Shown piece by piece: positions 8,173 to 16,338 of a stretch of 64,000 nt of DNA; within the stretch, counting starts at the first letter, position 1, and the number at the start of each line of letters is the position of its first letter. The notes under the pieces were generated by a model, which saw only the letters and a list, made by a program, of their open reading frames with translations, was not told the DNA's origin and made no database searches. The stretch is from CAJXYS01 sp913063035 (GTDB lineage Bacteria > Pseudomonadota > Alphaproteobacteria > Rhodobacterales > Rhodobacteraceae), in contig NZ_JBOCEG010000009.1 in NCBI RefSeq assembly GCF_050586465.1, forward strand, positions 1 through 64,000. The letters are read 5' to 3'. The translations under genes were made by a program, and so were the position numbers.

Positions 8173-9555
8173 CTATTCCGTCGTCGCGCGGCCGGCGATA
8201 TGGCCCATGACCACCGCCGACAGCAGGCCGTTGCCCGACAGATAGCCGAAATCCCCGCTGCCCGAGACGCCGACCGCCGCGCCGCCGGCGGCGAAGAGGT
8301 TGGGCATCACGCCGCCCGTGCGACGCCGTACGCGGCCCTGCGGATCGATGGCGATGCCGCCCTGGGTGTGGAACAGCGCGCCTGTCACCCGCACGCCGCA
8401 ATAGGGGGGCGCCAGCGGGTCGTCCCCGGTGAAGCGGCGCCCGTAGGCATCCGGCGTCCCGGCGACGCGCGCGGCCTCGGCGGCGGCGAGCGTCTCGGCC
8501 ACCGCCGAGGGCGGCAGTCCGAAGGCTTCGGCCAGGGCTTCGGGCGTGCCGGCACGCCGGATCGCGCCCTGCGCCTCGGCTGCGCGGAAATCGGCGAATT
8601 GCGCGGCGATGCCGGCGATGCGGTCGTCGAAGACGGTCACCGCGGTTCCGCCGGGCTGGGCCAGGACGGCGCGCGCGGCCTCGGAATAGCCCTGCGATTC
8701 GTCCCAGAACCGGTGGCCCTCGGCGTTGATCTGGACGCCGCCCTCGGTGATGACGGCCCAGGTGATCAGGATGCCATGCGGGTGCGCGACATTGCCGTGG
8801 CCCTGGTAGGCGCCGAGATGCGCGGTCTCGAGCCCCAGGGCCTCTGCCCAGTCGAGCGCCTCGCCCCGGTTGCCGGCATGCCCGAAGTAAAGCGCCCCCG
8901 CGATCCGGGGCATCTCGCGGGCGACGCGGTCCGGGTTGCCGCCATAGCCGTTGCACGCCAGGATCAGCCGGCCGCAGCCGATGGCCTCGTCGGTGCCGTC
9001 GGGGCGCCGGGCCACGACGCCCGCGACCCGGGCGCCATCGGCGCAGAGCGTGTGGACATGCCGCTCGCAGACGATGGGAATGCCGCGATCCTCGCAAAGC
9101 TGGCGCAGCCGGTCTACCAGCGCCGCGCCGGACCGGTCCGGCAGGCCGTGCATGCGGCGGCGCGAGTGGCCCGGGTAATCGAAATCCGTCACCAGGGTCA
9201 GCGGCAGGCCGAGCCCGTCGGTCAGCCAGGCGACGGTCTCCGGCGCGGCCCCGGTCAGGGCTGCCACCAGGCCGGGATCCGCTTCGCCCTTGGCCTTGCG
9301 CTGGATGTCCCCGGCGAAGAGCGCCGGCCGGTCCTCGATCCCGGCCAAGGCCTGCTGTGTGGTGCCGGCGGCCGGGATCAGCCCGGCGGAGAGGGCGGTG
9401 GATCCCGCCGGGACCGGATCGCGTTCAAGGACCAGCACCTCCTGCCCGGCTTCCGCGGCGGCCAGCGCCGCCACCATGCCGCAGGCCCCCGACCCGACGA
9501 TCAGCGTCTCGATGCGGAGCTCGAAGCCTTCGGCCGGGGGCGGGGCAACGGTCAC
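8173..9555 (-). CDS. FAD-dependent oxidoreductase, fumarate reductase/succinate dehydrogenase flavoprotein-like
   Basis: 460 residues. An N-terminal Rossmann FAD site (VGSGACGMVAALAAAEAG, residues about 20-37) ends in the ribose-binding LVLERD. A mid-region substrate-capping domain holds HGLPDRSGAALVDRL, and the C-terminal GGIAIDPQGRV...LFAAGGAAVGVSGSG closes the FAD site. This is the pattern of fumarate reductase, KstD and tricarballylate dehydrogenase flavoproteins. The start is GTG at 9555, one base after the stop of the lyase gene. No signal peptide. As the last gene of the six-gene hyu operon it could desaturate or reduce a diacid or its cyclic precursor; that role is inferred. Confidence 0.85.
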   Translation of the reverse strand: MTVAPPPAEGFELRIETLIVGSGACGMVAALAAAEAGQEVLVLERDPVPAGSTALSAGLIPAAGTTQQALAGIEDRPALFAGDIQRKAKGEADPGLVAALTGAAPETVAWLTDGLGLPLTLVTDFDYPGHSRRRMHGLPDRSGAALVDRLRQLCEDRGIPIVCERHVHTLCADGARVAGVVARRPDGTDEAIGCGRLILACNGYGGNPDRVAREMPRIAGALYFGHAGNRGEALDWAEALGLETAHLGAYQGHGNVAHPHGILITWAVITEGGVQINAEGHRFWDESQGYSEAARAVLAQPGGTAVTVFDDRIAGIAAQFADFRAAEAQGAIRRAGTPEALAEAFGLPPSAVAETLAAAEAARVAGTPDAYGRRFTGDDPLAPPYCGVRVTGALFHTQGGIAIDPQGRVRRRTGGVMPNLFAAGGAAVGVSGSGDFGYLSGNGLLSAVVMGHIAGRATTE

Positions 9556-9556
9556 G

Positions 9557-10438
9557 TCAGTCCCCCGCGCTGCCGTCGTAGCTGCGACCGCGGGCCAGCA
9601 TTTCCGGCGTGCCGATCCGCGCGTTCAGCCCCGAGAAGTCGAACATCCTCTCGGCGAAGGCCCGGTTGGAGCCGGTCGCCTTCAGGCTGGCGTAGTAATC
9701 CTCGGCGGTGCGGGCGAGGGCGCGGACGATCCCGCCCGGGAAGATCACCAGCGAGAAGCCCAGCGCCTGCAGATCATCGGCCGAGGTGACCGGGGTCAGA
9801 CCGCCCTCGACCATGTTGGCCATCAGCGCGGTCCGGCTGGCGAAGTGGCGCGCGATCTCCTCGAGCTGGTCGCGGCTGCGCGGCGCCTCGATGAAGAGCG
9901 CGTCGGCCCCCGCCTCGAGATAGGCGCCGGCGCGGTCGAGCGCCGCCTCGAACCCCTCGACGGCGATGGCGTCGGTGCGGGCGATGATCAGCGTCTCGTC
10001 GCTGGCGCGGGCCTCGGCCATGGCGCGGATCTTGCCGGCCATCTCGGCTGCCGGGATCAGCGACTTGTCGGCAAGGTGGCCGCAGCGCTTCGGGTAGCTC
10101 TGGTCCTCGACCTGCAACGCGTTCGCCCCGGCGCGTTCGTAGGCGCGCATGGTGCGCTCGGCGTTCAGTGCGTTTCCGAAGCCGGTATCGGCATCGATGA
10201 TGATCGGCAGCGCCACGCGGTCGCGGATCAGCGCCAGCGTGTCGGTCATCTCGGTCATGGTGGTCAGGCCGATATCCGGCCGCCCGAGCCGCGTGTAGGC
10301 CACAGCCGCGCCCGAGAGGTACAGCGCCTCGAAGCCGGCCTGCTCGGCCAGGGTGGCGGTCAGCCCGTCATAGACACCGGGGGCGAGCAGGATCTCGCGG
10401 GCGGCGAGACGCCGGCGCAGGGTCGCGGCGCCCGCCAT
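9557..10438 (-). CDS. Isocitrate lyase/PEP mutase superfamily C-C lyase (2,3-dimethylmalate lyase/methylisocitrate lyase-like)
   Basis: 293 residues forming the superfamily TIM barrel. Key motifs are SGAA (42-45), the Mg-binding DADTGFG (82-88) and KRCGH (117-121). The KRCGH cysteine is the catalytic residue of isocitrate, methylisocitrate and dimethylmalate lyases and is absent from phosphonopyruvate hydrolases, so a retro-aldol/Claisen C-C lyase acting on a substituted malate is the best call. It lacks the extra domain of true isocitrate lyase. ATG at 10438 overlaps the stop of the isochorismatase-like gene (ATGA). Alternatives are oxaloacetase-type or citramalate lyase activity. Expected product from an alkylmalate: a 2-oxoacid plus a carboxylic acid. 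Confidence 0.88.
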   Translation of the reverse strand: MAGAATLRRRLAAREILLAPGVYDGLTATLAEQAGFEALYLSGAAVAYTRLGRPDIGLTTMTEMTDTLALIRDRVALPIIIDADTGFGNALNAERTMRAYERAGANALQVEDQSYPKRCGHLADKSLIPAAEMAGKIRAMAEARASDETLIIARTDAIAVEGFEAALDRAGAYLEAGADALFIEAPRSRDQLEEIARHFASRTALMANMVEGGLTPVTSADDLQALGFSLVIFPGGIVRALARTAEDYYASLKATGSNRAFAERMFDFSGLNARIGTPEMLARGRSYDGSAGD

Positions 10439-11055
10439 CAGCCCAGCTCCGGGCGCGCGCAGACCGCCGCGCAGGTGAGGATTTCGGTCACCGAGCCGAG
10501 CGCGGTCAGCGTGGCGTCGTGGACCTCGGGCTTGAACGCGCCGCACCCGTCCGAGAGCAGCAGCGTCCGCAAGTTCCGCATATGCGCGTCGCGCACCGTC
10601 GTGGCCACGCCCCCGTTGGTGACGATCCCGCCGACGATTAGCGTGTCTATGTCGAGCGCGCGCAGGATGTATTCGAGCCGGGTCTGGTAGAAGGCGCTGT
10701 AGGCGACCTTCTCCACCGCGTAGTCCGCCGGCTGCAGCGTATCGACCAGCGCGTGGCCGAAGGCGCCGGGCGCGAAGTCCCCCTTGCCGAGGAAGGGGCG
10801 CAGGGCCTTCAGGTGCGGGGCGATCAGCGGCGCGCCGCCCGGCCCCGGCACCAGCGTGAACTGGGCCGACACGAAGGCGCCGCCGCCGGCGCGCACGGCC
10901 TCGATCACCGGGGCCACGCGGGCCGGCAGCTCGGTCAGGGCCGGCGCGGTCTGCCCGGCGCGGCCATAGGCGCCCTCGGGGTGGAGGAAATCGTTCTGCA
11001 GGTCGATGGTCAGGACCGCGGTGCGGGCCGGGTCGATCGGGCCGTCATGGCTCAT
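10438..11055 (-). CDS. Isochorismatase-like family hydrolase lacking the nucleophilic cysteine
   Basis: 205 residues with the isochorismatase/cysteine-hydrolase fold. The catalytic Asp is D18 in TIDLQNDF and the Lys is K116 in EKVAYSAF. The usual T-N-x-C-V nucleophile motif reads TNGGV (146-150), so glycine 149 replaces the cysteine. From memory, true isochorismatases such as EntB also carry Gly at this place (AHIGC), whereas amidases (RutB, N-carbamoylsarcosine amidase, maleamate amidase) need Cys. Amide hydrolysis by the standard mechanism is therefore unlikely; enol-ether or other non-amide hydrolysis is possible. It overlaps both neighbours by 4 bases and so is stoichiometrically tied to HyuA and the lyase. 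Confidence 0.85.
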   Translation of the reverse strand: MSHDGPIDPARTAVLTIDLQNDFLHPEGAYGRAGQTAPALTELPARVAPVIEAVRAGGGAFVSAQFTLVPGPGGAPLIAPHLKALRPFLGKGDFAPGAFGHALVDTLQPADYAVEKVAYSAFYQTRLEYILRALDIDTLIVGGIVTNGGVATTVRDAHMRNLRTLLLSDGCGAFKPEVHDATLTALGSVTEILTCAAVCARPELG

Positions 11056-13127
11056 CGTGCCGCTCCTTCCTTGCGTTCGATCAGGATATTGCCATGGGCG
11101 TCGACGCTGGCGGCGAGCCAGGGCTCGACGAAGATCGTGGCGTCGGGCTGTTCCAGAACCGCCGGACCCTCGATCCGGGCGCCCACCGGCAGGGCGAGCC
11201 GGTCGTAGACCCCGGCCTCGTGCCAGGCGCCGCCGGCATAGACCGGGCGGGTGCCGCGCGCGGCGGTGTCGACGGCGGCATCCGCCGCCGGCGCCAGGCT
11301 CGACAGGTCGAATTTCGGGCGTTTGCCGATCACGGTGCTGCGCAGGTTCAGCACCCGGATGGCGCTGCCGGTCAGCAGGCGCCCGTAGATGCCGCGATAG
11401 GTCGTCTCGAAGGCGGCCTTCAGCGCGTCCGGCGTCAGCGGCGCCACGGTCTCCCCGGTCACGGTCACCTCCAGCGGCACGGCCACCGTGTGGGTCTGGC
11501 CCAGATAGGCCATGTCCATCTCGAAGCGCACCTCGCGGGCGGCGAACTCGGTCCCGGCGGCGTCGAGCACGCGATGCCCCTCGTCGAGGTGATCCTGCAT
11601 CTGCGCGGCCAGCGCAGCGGTGTCGATCTCGGCGGCGAGCGCGCCGATGGTCTGCACGAAGTCCTGGCGCATGTCGGCGATCACGCAGCCCATGGCCGAG
11701 GTCACGCCGGGATAGCGCGGCACCAGAGCGCGGCCGAGCCCCACTTCCTCGATCATCGCGCCGGCATGAAGCGCGCCGCCCCCGCCGAAGGGCATGAAGA
11801 CGAACCGTTCCGGGTCGAAGCCCCGCTCGATGGAAACCAGCCGGATCGCCCCGGCCATGTGCGAGTTGGCGACGCGGATGATCGCCTCGGCGGCGTCCAT
11901 CGCCGAGAGGCCGAGCGGCTGGCCCACATGGGTCTCGATGGCGGCGCGGGCGGCGTCGACATCCAGCTGCCCGAGCCCGTCGCCCAGCGGCCGCGCGGCG
12001 TCGATCCGACCCAGGACGATATTGGCGTCGGTGACGGTCGGGCGGTCGTTACCGCGGCCATAGGCCACCGGCCCCGGGTCGGACCCGGCGCTTTCCGGCC
12101 CGATCTGAAGCAGGCCGCCCGCATCAACCGACGCGATGGAGCCGCCCCCGGCGCCGATGGTCGCGATCTCGATCATCGGCGTCCGGATCACAAGGCCGAA
12201 ATCGATGGCGGTTTGCGGGCTGAGCACGCTCTCGCCGTTGGCGATCAGCGACACGTCGAAACTGGTGCCGCCCATGTCGCCGGTGATGACGTTGGAGAAC
12301 CCCGCGCTCTCGGCGATGTAGCCGGCGGCGATCACGCCGGCCGCGGGGCCGGACAGCGCGGTGCGCACCGGCAGGCGGCGCGCGGTATCCACCGACATCA
12401 CGCCGCCGTTCGACTGCACGATCATGAATTCGCCGCCGAAACCGCCGTCCACCAGCGCCGTCTCGAGCCGCGCCAGGTAGCCGGCCACCTCGGGCTGAAG
12501 GTAGCCGTTCAACGCGGTGGTCGAGAAACGCTCGAACTCGCGGATCTCGGGCAGGATCTCGGACGAGGCGGCGACGTGGTCGTTGTGCCAGGCCGCGCGC
12601 AGGGCGGTGACCGCGGCGGCCTCGTTTTCCGGGTTGGCGAAGGCATTGACGAAGAGGATCACCACGGCCTCGCAGCCGGCGGCGCGCAGCTCCGCGGCGG
12701 CGCTGCGCACGGCGTCGAGGTCCACCGGGGTCTCGACCGTGCCGTCGGCCCGCGTGCGCTCGGGCACCTCGCGGCGCAGGTCGCGGGGCACGACGGGGGT
12801 GAAATCGCCCCGCAGGCCCCAGGTGCGCGGCCGGTTGCGGCGGCGCATCTCGAGCACGTCCCGGAACCCCGCCGTGGTAATGACCCCGGTCCGCGCCCCC
12901 TTGCGTTCCAGGAGCGCGTTGGTCCCGGCGGTGGTGCCGTGGACCACGGTGGTGATCTCGCCCATGTCCGGGGCCTCGTGGCGGATGCCGTCCAGGAAAC
13001 CGGCGGACTGGTCCGGCCGCGAGGTCGGCACCTTGGCCACCGAAGCCGCCCCGCTGCGCAGGTCGAGCGAGAAGACATCGGTGAAGGTGCCGCCGACATC
13101 GACCCCGATCATGCGCTTCGCCGTCAT
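11052..13127 (-). CDS. Hydantoinase/5-oxoprolinase subunit A (HyuA-like)
   Basis: 691 residues. The N-terminal hydantoinase/oxoprolinase domain carries the ASKHA phosphate site GVDVGGTFTDV (residues 7-17), the central hydantoinase A domain holds GDMGGTSFDVSLI near 285, and a conserved C-terminal domain follows. Together with HyuB such proteins perform ATP-dependent cleavage of cyclic amides (5-oxoproline, N-methylhydantoin) or ATP-dependent carboxylation (acetone or acetophenone carboxylase). The operon contains no third carboxylase-type subunit, which favours the ring-opening branch. The ATG at 13127 overlaps the HyuB stop (ATGA). Substrate not assignable. Confidence 0.88.
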   Translation of the reverse strand: MTAKRMIGVDVGGTFTDVFSLDLRSGAASVAKVPTSRPDQSAGFLDGIRHEAPDMGEITTVVHGTTAGTNALLERKGARTGVITTAGFRDVLEMRRRNRPRTWGLRGDFTPVVPRDLRREVPERTRADGTVETPVDLDAVRSAAAELRAAGCEAVVILFVNAFANPENEAAAVTALRAAWHNDHVAASSEILPEIREFERFSTTALNGYLQPEVAGYLARLETALVDGGFGGEFMIVQSNGGVMSVDTARRLPVRTALSGPAAGVIAAGYIAESAGFSNVITGDMGGTSFDVSLIANGESVLSPQTAIDFGLVIRTPMIEIATIGAGGGSIASVDAGGLLQIGPESAGSDPGPVAYGRGNDRPTVTDANIVLGRIDAARPLGDGLGQLDVDAARAAIETHVGQPLGLSAMDAAEAIIRVANSHMAGAIRLVSIERGFDPERFVFMPFGGGGALHAGAMIEEVGLGRALVPRYPGVTSAMGCVIADMRQDFVQTIGALAAEIDTAALAAQMQDHLDEGHRVLDAAGTEFAAREVRFEMDMAYLGQTHTVAVPLEVTVTGETVAPLTPDALKAAFETTYRGIYGRLLTGSAIRVLNLRSTVIGKRPKFDLSSLAPAADAAVDTAARGTRPVYAGGAWHEAGVYDRLALPVGARIEGPAVLEQPDATIFVEPWLAASVDAHGNILIERKEGAAR

Positions 13128-14821
13128 TGCCCGATCTCCCGCCAGGCGGTGCCGTGGCATTGATCCGCCCGGTCTGCCGTCATGTATCCAAGCCGCACGT
13201 CGCGGGCCACCTTCGCCGGATCGCGTTCCGCGGCCGGGCCGTAGCCGCCGCCGCCCGGTGTCTGCAGCCGCACGCGCTGGCCCCGGTCCAGCCGGATGCC
13301 CACCATTTTCGAGGCGAGCGGCGGCTGGTGCCAGCCGTCGGCCTGCTCGTAGTCGAACCGGTTGAGCGCGGCGTCGCCGCCCCCCGCGATCCCCTTGGGC
13401 GGAAAGCGTCCGCGTTCACCGAAGAAGAACGCCTCGGCGCCGTTTTCCTCGAGCACCTCGATCTCGTAGACCGCGCCGAGCCCGCCGCGATTGGTGCCCG
13501 CGCCGGCACTGTCGGGGCGCAGCGCCCATTGCCGGAACAGGACCGGGTAGGCGGCCTCGAGGATCTCGACGGGCGGGATCGTCGCCATCGAGATCGGGGC
13601 GTTGCCATGGTTGAGCCCGTCGCTTTCGTTCGAGGCGCCGTGCCCGCCGCCGTAGAAGCTGAACATGACCCAGCGGGCGCCGTTCGACCGCCGCCCGGCG
13701 ATGGAAAGCGCGTTGATTGTCCCGTAGGCATTGGCGACGACCCGCTCGGGGGCGGCCTGCGCCGCGGCCGAGAAGATGACGTCGATCATCCGCAGGATGG
13801 TCTCGGTATAGCCGCCGGTCGGGGCCGGGAACTCGGCGGAGAGCAGGCAGTCCTCGGGGATCTCGATCTCGATCGGGCGCATCACCCCGGCATTGGCGGG
13901 AAGGGTCGGGAAGATGTGCTTGATCGCCACGTAGACGCAGGCAATCGCCGTGGGCCGGGCGATGTTGATCGGCCCGGCGGCCTGCCCGGCGGTGCCTGTG
14001 AAGTCGAGTTTCAGCCGGTCGCCCCGCACCTCCAGCGCCACGTTGATCGGCAGCGCCGCGTCGGAGATGCCGTCATTGTCGAGGAAATCCTGCGCTTCCC
14101 AGCGTCCGTCGGGCAGGCCGGCGACTTCCTCGCGCAACAGCGTCTCTGCGCGGTCGCTCAGCGTGGAGAGCGCCGCGCTCACCGTCTCGCCGCCGTATTC
14201 GTCGAGCAGCGCGTCGAGCCGCCTGACGCCGAGATCGAGCGCGCCCAGCTGACCGTTCAGGTCGCCCTCGGCCGAAAGCGGCAGGCGCGTGTTGCGCATC
14301 AGGATGTCGAGCACATCGGTCTGAACCTCGCCGCCCTTGACCAGCCGCACCGGCGGCAGAACGACCGCCTCCTGGAAAACCTCGGTGGCGGAAGGGTTGT
14401 AGTTGCCCGGCACCGCGCCGCCCACGTCGTGCCAGTGCCCGACCGAGGCCAGCCAGCAGAACAGCGCGCCATCGCGGAAATAGGGCCGCACGAGGCGCAT
14501 GTCGCTGAGATGCGTGCCGCCGATATGCGCGTCATTGAAGATCCAGACATCGCCGTCCCGCGGGCCGCCCTGCGCGGCGGCCTTGTCGATCACCGCCTTC
14601 ACCGCGAAGGCCATGACGCCGACGAAGATCGGCAGGCCGTTCTTGCCCTGGACCAGCGTCTCGCCGGTATCGGCGTGGTAGAGACCGTGACTGGCGTCAT
14701 GCGCCTCGGCGATGATGGGATTGAAGGCGGCGCGGAAGAGCGTCGCGTCCATCTCGTCGGCGATCTGTTCCATCCGGCCGGCGAGCACGGCCAGGGTGAT
14801 CGGGTCGATGGCGGCGCTCAT
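13124..14821 (-). CDS. Hydantoinase B/oxoprolinase family subunit (HyuB-like)
   Basis: 565 residues, the usual HyuB length. Family signatures include ITLAVLAGRMEQIADEMDATLFRAAFNPIIAE at the N-terminus (residues 8-39), the region around residue 95 that begins KAAAQGGPRDGDVWIFNDAH, GGTHLSDM just after it, and a glycine-rich C-terminus (QTPGGGGYGPAAERDPAKVARD). It forms the catalytic complex with HyuA. Its ATG overlaps the stop of the tautomerase-SnoaL fusion, making this the second gene of the operon that starts at 15381. Cytoplasmic. Confidence 0.88.
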   Translation of the reverse strand: MSAAIDPITLAVLAGRMEQIADEMDATLFRAAFNPIIAEAHDASHGLYHADTGETLVQGKNGLPIFVGVMAFAVKAVIDKAAAQGGPRDGDVWIFNDAHIGGTHLSDMRLVRPYFRDGALFCWLASVGHWHDVGGAVPGNYNPSATEVFQEAVVLPPVRLVKGGEVQTDVLDILMRNTRLPLSAEGDLNGQLGALDLGVRRLDALLDEYGGETVSAALSTLSDRAETLLREEVAGLPDGRWEAQDFLDNDGISDAALPINVALEVRGDRLKLDFTGTAGQAAGPINIARPTAIACVYVAIKHIFPTLPANAGVMRPIEIEIPEDCLLSAEFPAPTGGYTETILRMIDVIFSAAAQAAPERVVANAYGTINALSIAGRRSNGARWVMFSFYGGGHGASNESDGLNHGNAPISMATIPPVEILEAAYPVLFRQWALRPDSAGAGTNRGGLGAVYEIEVLEENGAEAFFFGERGRFPPKGIAGGGDAALNRFDYEQADGWHQPPLASKMVGIRLDRGQRVRLQTPGGGGYGPAAERDPAKVARDVRLGYMTADRADQCHGTAWREIGQ

Positions 14822-15381
14822 GTCCGGCCCCGCGTCTCGCCCATGTCGTTCCAGACGTCCTGCCGGGTAATCTTGCCGGCCTCGATCTCGAAGCGGTCGA
14901 TGAAGCGGATGCCGGAGAAGCCCGTGCCGTCGAGCCACGTGCCCGACAAGGTGCCGAAGCAGTAGACGATGGCCGTGGCGCCGGACTGGGCGGCGTCGAA
15001 CCGCTCGTAGGTCTTCTGCACGGCCTTGTAGCGCGGCCGCGCCCATTCGATCAGCTCCTCGAGTCGGGACATGCGCACATCGCCGGGAAAGGTCATGCGG
15101 AATCCGGTGGCCAGCATCGCCCGCGCGGTGTCGAGGTCGCGCGCCTCCATCGCACCGAGGAAGCCGCGGACCAGCTCCGCCGGGTCGGGGCGGGGCGGTC
15201 CGGGGCGGCGATGCGCGCCGCCACGCATGTAATTCTCGCCGGCGTGCTCGGTCAGCATCACGGTGATGGCCTCGGGGGGTGCGGCCACGACGCTGGCGAC
15301 CGCATCCGTCACGGCCCGCCCCAGCCGGCCCCGCGTGTCCGCGTCATAGCCCGCGATCAGGTCGATGGTCACAACCGGCAT
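14818..15381 (-). CDS. Tautomerase-SnoaL/NTF2-like fusion protein
   Basis: 187 residues with two parts. Residues 1-60 (MPVVTIDLIAGYDADTRGRL) match 4-oxalocrotonate tautomerases: Pro2, which becomes the N-terminal catalytic base after Met removal, and a VTDAVASVV helix. Residues about 68-185 form a SnoaL/NTF2-like cone domain (VRGFLGAMEARDLDTARAMLATGF, IRFIDRFEIEAGKITRQDVWNDM) of the kind found in hydratases and isomerases. I know the two modules separately; their fusion is uncommon. ATG 15381 has a strong GGGAGG. First gene of the hyu operon and divergent from gntR. Likely role: enol-keto or double-bond isomerisation of the pathway substrate. Confidence 0.8.
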   Translation of the reverse strand: MPVVTIDLIAGYDADTRGRLGRAVTDAVASVVAAPPEAITVMLTEHAGENYMRGGAHRRPGPPRPDPAELVRGFLGAMEARDLDTARAMLATGFRMTFPGDVRMSRLEELIEWARPRYKAVQKTYERFDAAQSGATAIVYCFGTLSGTWLDGTGFSGIRFIDRFEIEAGKITRQDVWNDMGETRGRT

Positions 15382-15398
15382 CGGCGTCCTCCCTGCAA

Positions 15399-15422
15399 AC
15401 CTGTATTATTGATAGGACAGGT
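15399..15422. promoter_or_regulatory. Inverted repeat, candidate GntR operator in the hyu/gntR divergent promoter
   Basis: ACCTGT (15399-15404) and ACAGGT (15417-15422) form a perfect 6-bp dyad with a 12-base AT-rich spacer. It lies 18 bases upstream of the tautomerase start and about 100 bases upstream of gntR, in the only AT-rich stretch of this intergenic region. TTGAT is also repeated (15408 and 15425). Position and symmetry fit an autoregulatory GntR/HutC site controlling both operons. Binding is inferred. Confidence 0.45.
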
Positions 15423-15525
15423 CATTGATCATGAAAAGAACAAAAAATTCGAGCGTGAAAGACAAAAAACTTGCATTGAGGGCCGACCCGGCTAACGATT
15501 CACCCAGAATCGGACGGAGGGAGAC

Positions 15526-16338
15526 GTGCCGAAAGACCGCGATCCGCGCATGGCGCCCGAGGGCAGCAAGGCCCATCGCATCTTCCTGCTTCTGCAGGAC
15601 GAGATCGCGCGCGGCGTGCCGGCCATGGGCGAGGCCCTGCCGGGTGAATTGCGCCTCGCGGAGGATTACGGCGTGTCCCGCGTCACCGTTCGCCGCGCCC
15701 TCGAGGCGCTGGAGGCGCAGGGCCTGGTCGAGCGGCGCGCGGGCAGCGGCACCGTCGTCTGCAAGCGCCCCGGCGACGGCGTCAGCATGAGCGCCGATCT
15801 GGCCACGCTGATGCCGCAGCTCTTGGAAATGGGGCAGAAGACCACGGCCCGCCTGCTGGATTTCTCGTACGGTGCGCCGGCCCCGTCGGTCGCCGCGGCA
15901 CTGAGGCTTGGCAGCGCGGACCGCGTTCAGCGGGCGGTGCGCGTGCGGCTCGTCGAGGGCAAGCCATTCTCGCACCTGACCACCCACGTTCCCGCGGACA
16001 TCGCCCAGAGCTATTCCGAGGCCGATCTCGCCAACACGCCCCTGCTGCGCCTGATGGAACGCGGCGGCGTCCGCGTCGACCATGCCAGCCAGCAGGTCAG
16101 CGCGACCCTGGCCGCGCCGCAGGTCGCCGACGCGCTGGAGGTCCAGGTCGGCGCGCCGCTGATCTCGCTGACCCGGGTGGTGCGCGACGCCTCCGGTCGC
16201 GGGGTGGAACATCTGCACGCCCTCTACAGGCCCGACCGGTTCCGCCTGGAGATGGAACTCGACCGCGTGGGTGCGGGCGACGGGCGGCACTGGACGCCGG
16301 TGGTCATGCCCGACCCGGGCCAGGGAGAGGCCGGATGA
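15526..16338 (+). CDS. GntR family regulator, HutC subfamily (UTRA effector domain)
   Basis: 270 residues. Winged helix DNA-binding domain at about 15-80 (KAHRIFLLLQDEIARG, LAEDYGVSRVTVRRALEALEAQGLVERRAGSGTVV), then a UTRA ligand-binding domain to about residue 250 (FSHLTTHVPADIAQSY, ISLTRVVRDASGRGVEHLHALYRPDRF). The start is GTG at 15526 with GGAGGGAG just upstream. The stop overlaps the LeuC-like ATG (ATGA), so the regulator is cotranscribed with the hydratase and TRAP genes and faces the hyu operon. It probably senses a pathway diacid and represses both directions. Confidence 0.9.
   Translation: MPKDRDPRMAPEGSKAHRIFLLLQDEIARGVPAMGEALPGELRLAEDYGVSRVTVRRALEALEAQGLVERRAGSGTVVCKRPGDGVSMSADLATLMPQLLEMGQKTTARLLDFSYGAPAPSVAAALRLGSADRVQRAVRVRLVEGKPFSHLTTHVPADIAQSYSEADLANTPLLRLMERGGVRVDHASQQVSATLAAPQVADALEVQVGAPLISLTRVVRDASGRGVEHLHALYRPDRFRLEMELDRVGAGDGRHWTPVVMPDPGQGEAG

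Noticed and set aside
11094..13163. Very long open frames antisense to real genes (for example opposite HyuA, also 48998-52000 opposite MrpAB and 3053-4975)
   Set aside because: High GC makes stop codons rare in the mirrored frame. The translations are Arg/Gly/His-rich, have no family features, and the opposite strand encodes full recognisable proteins with proper overlaps.
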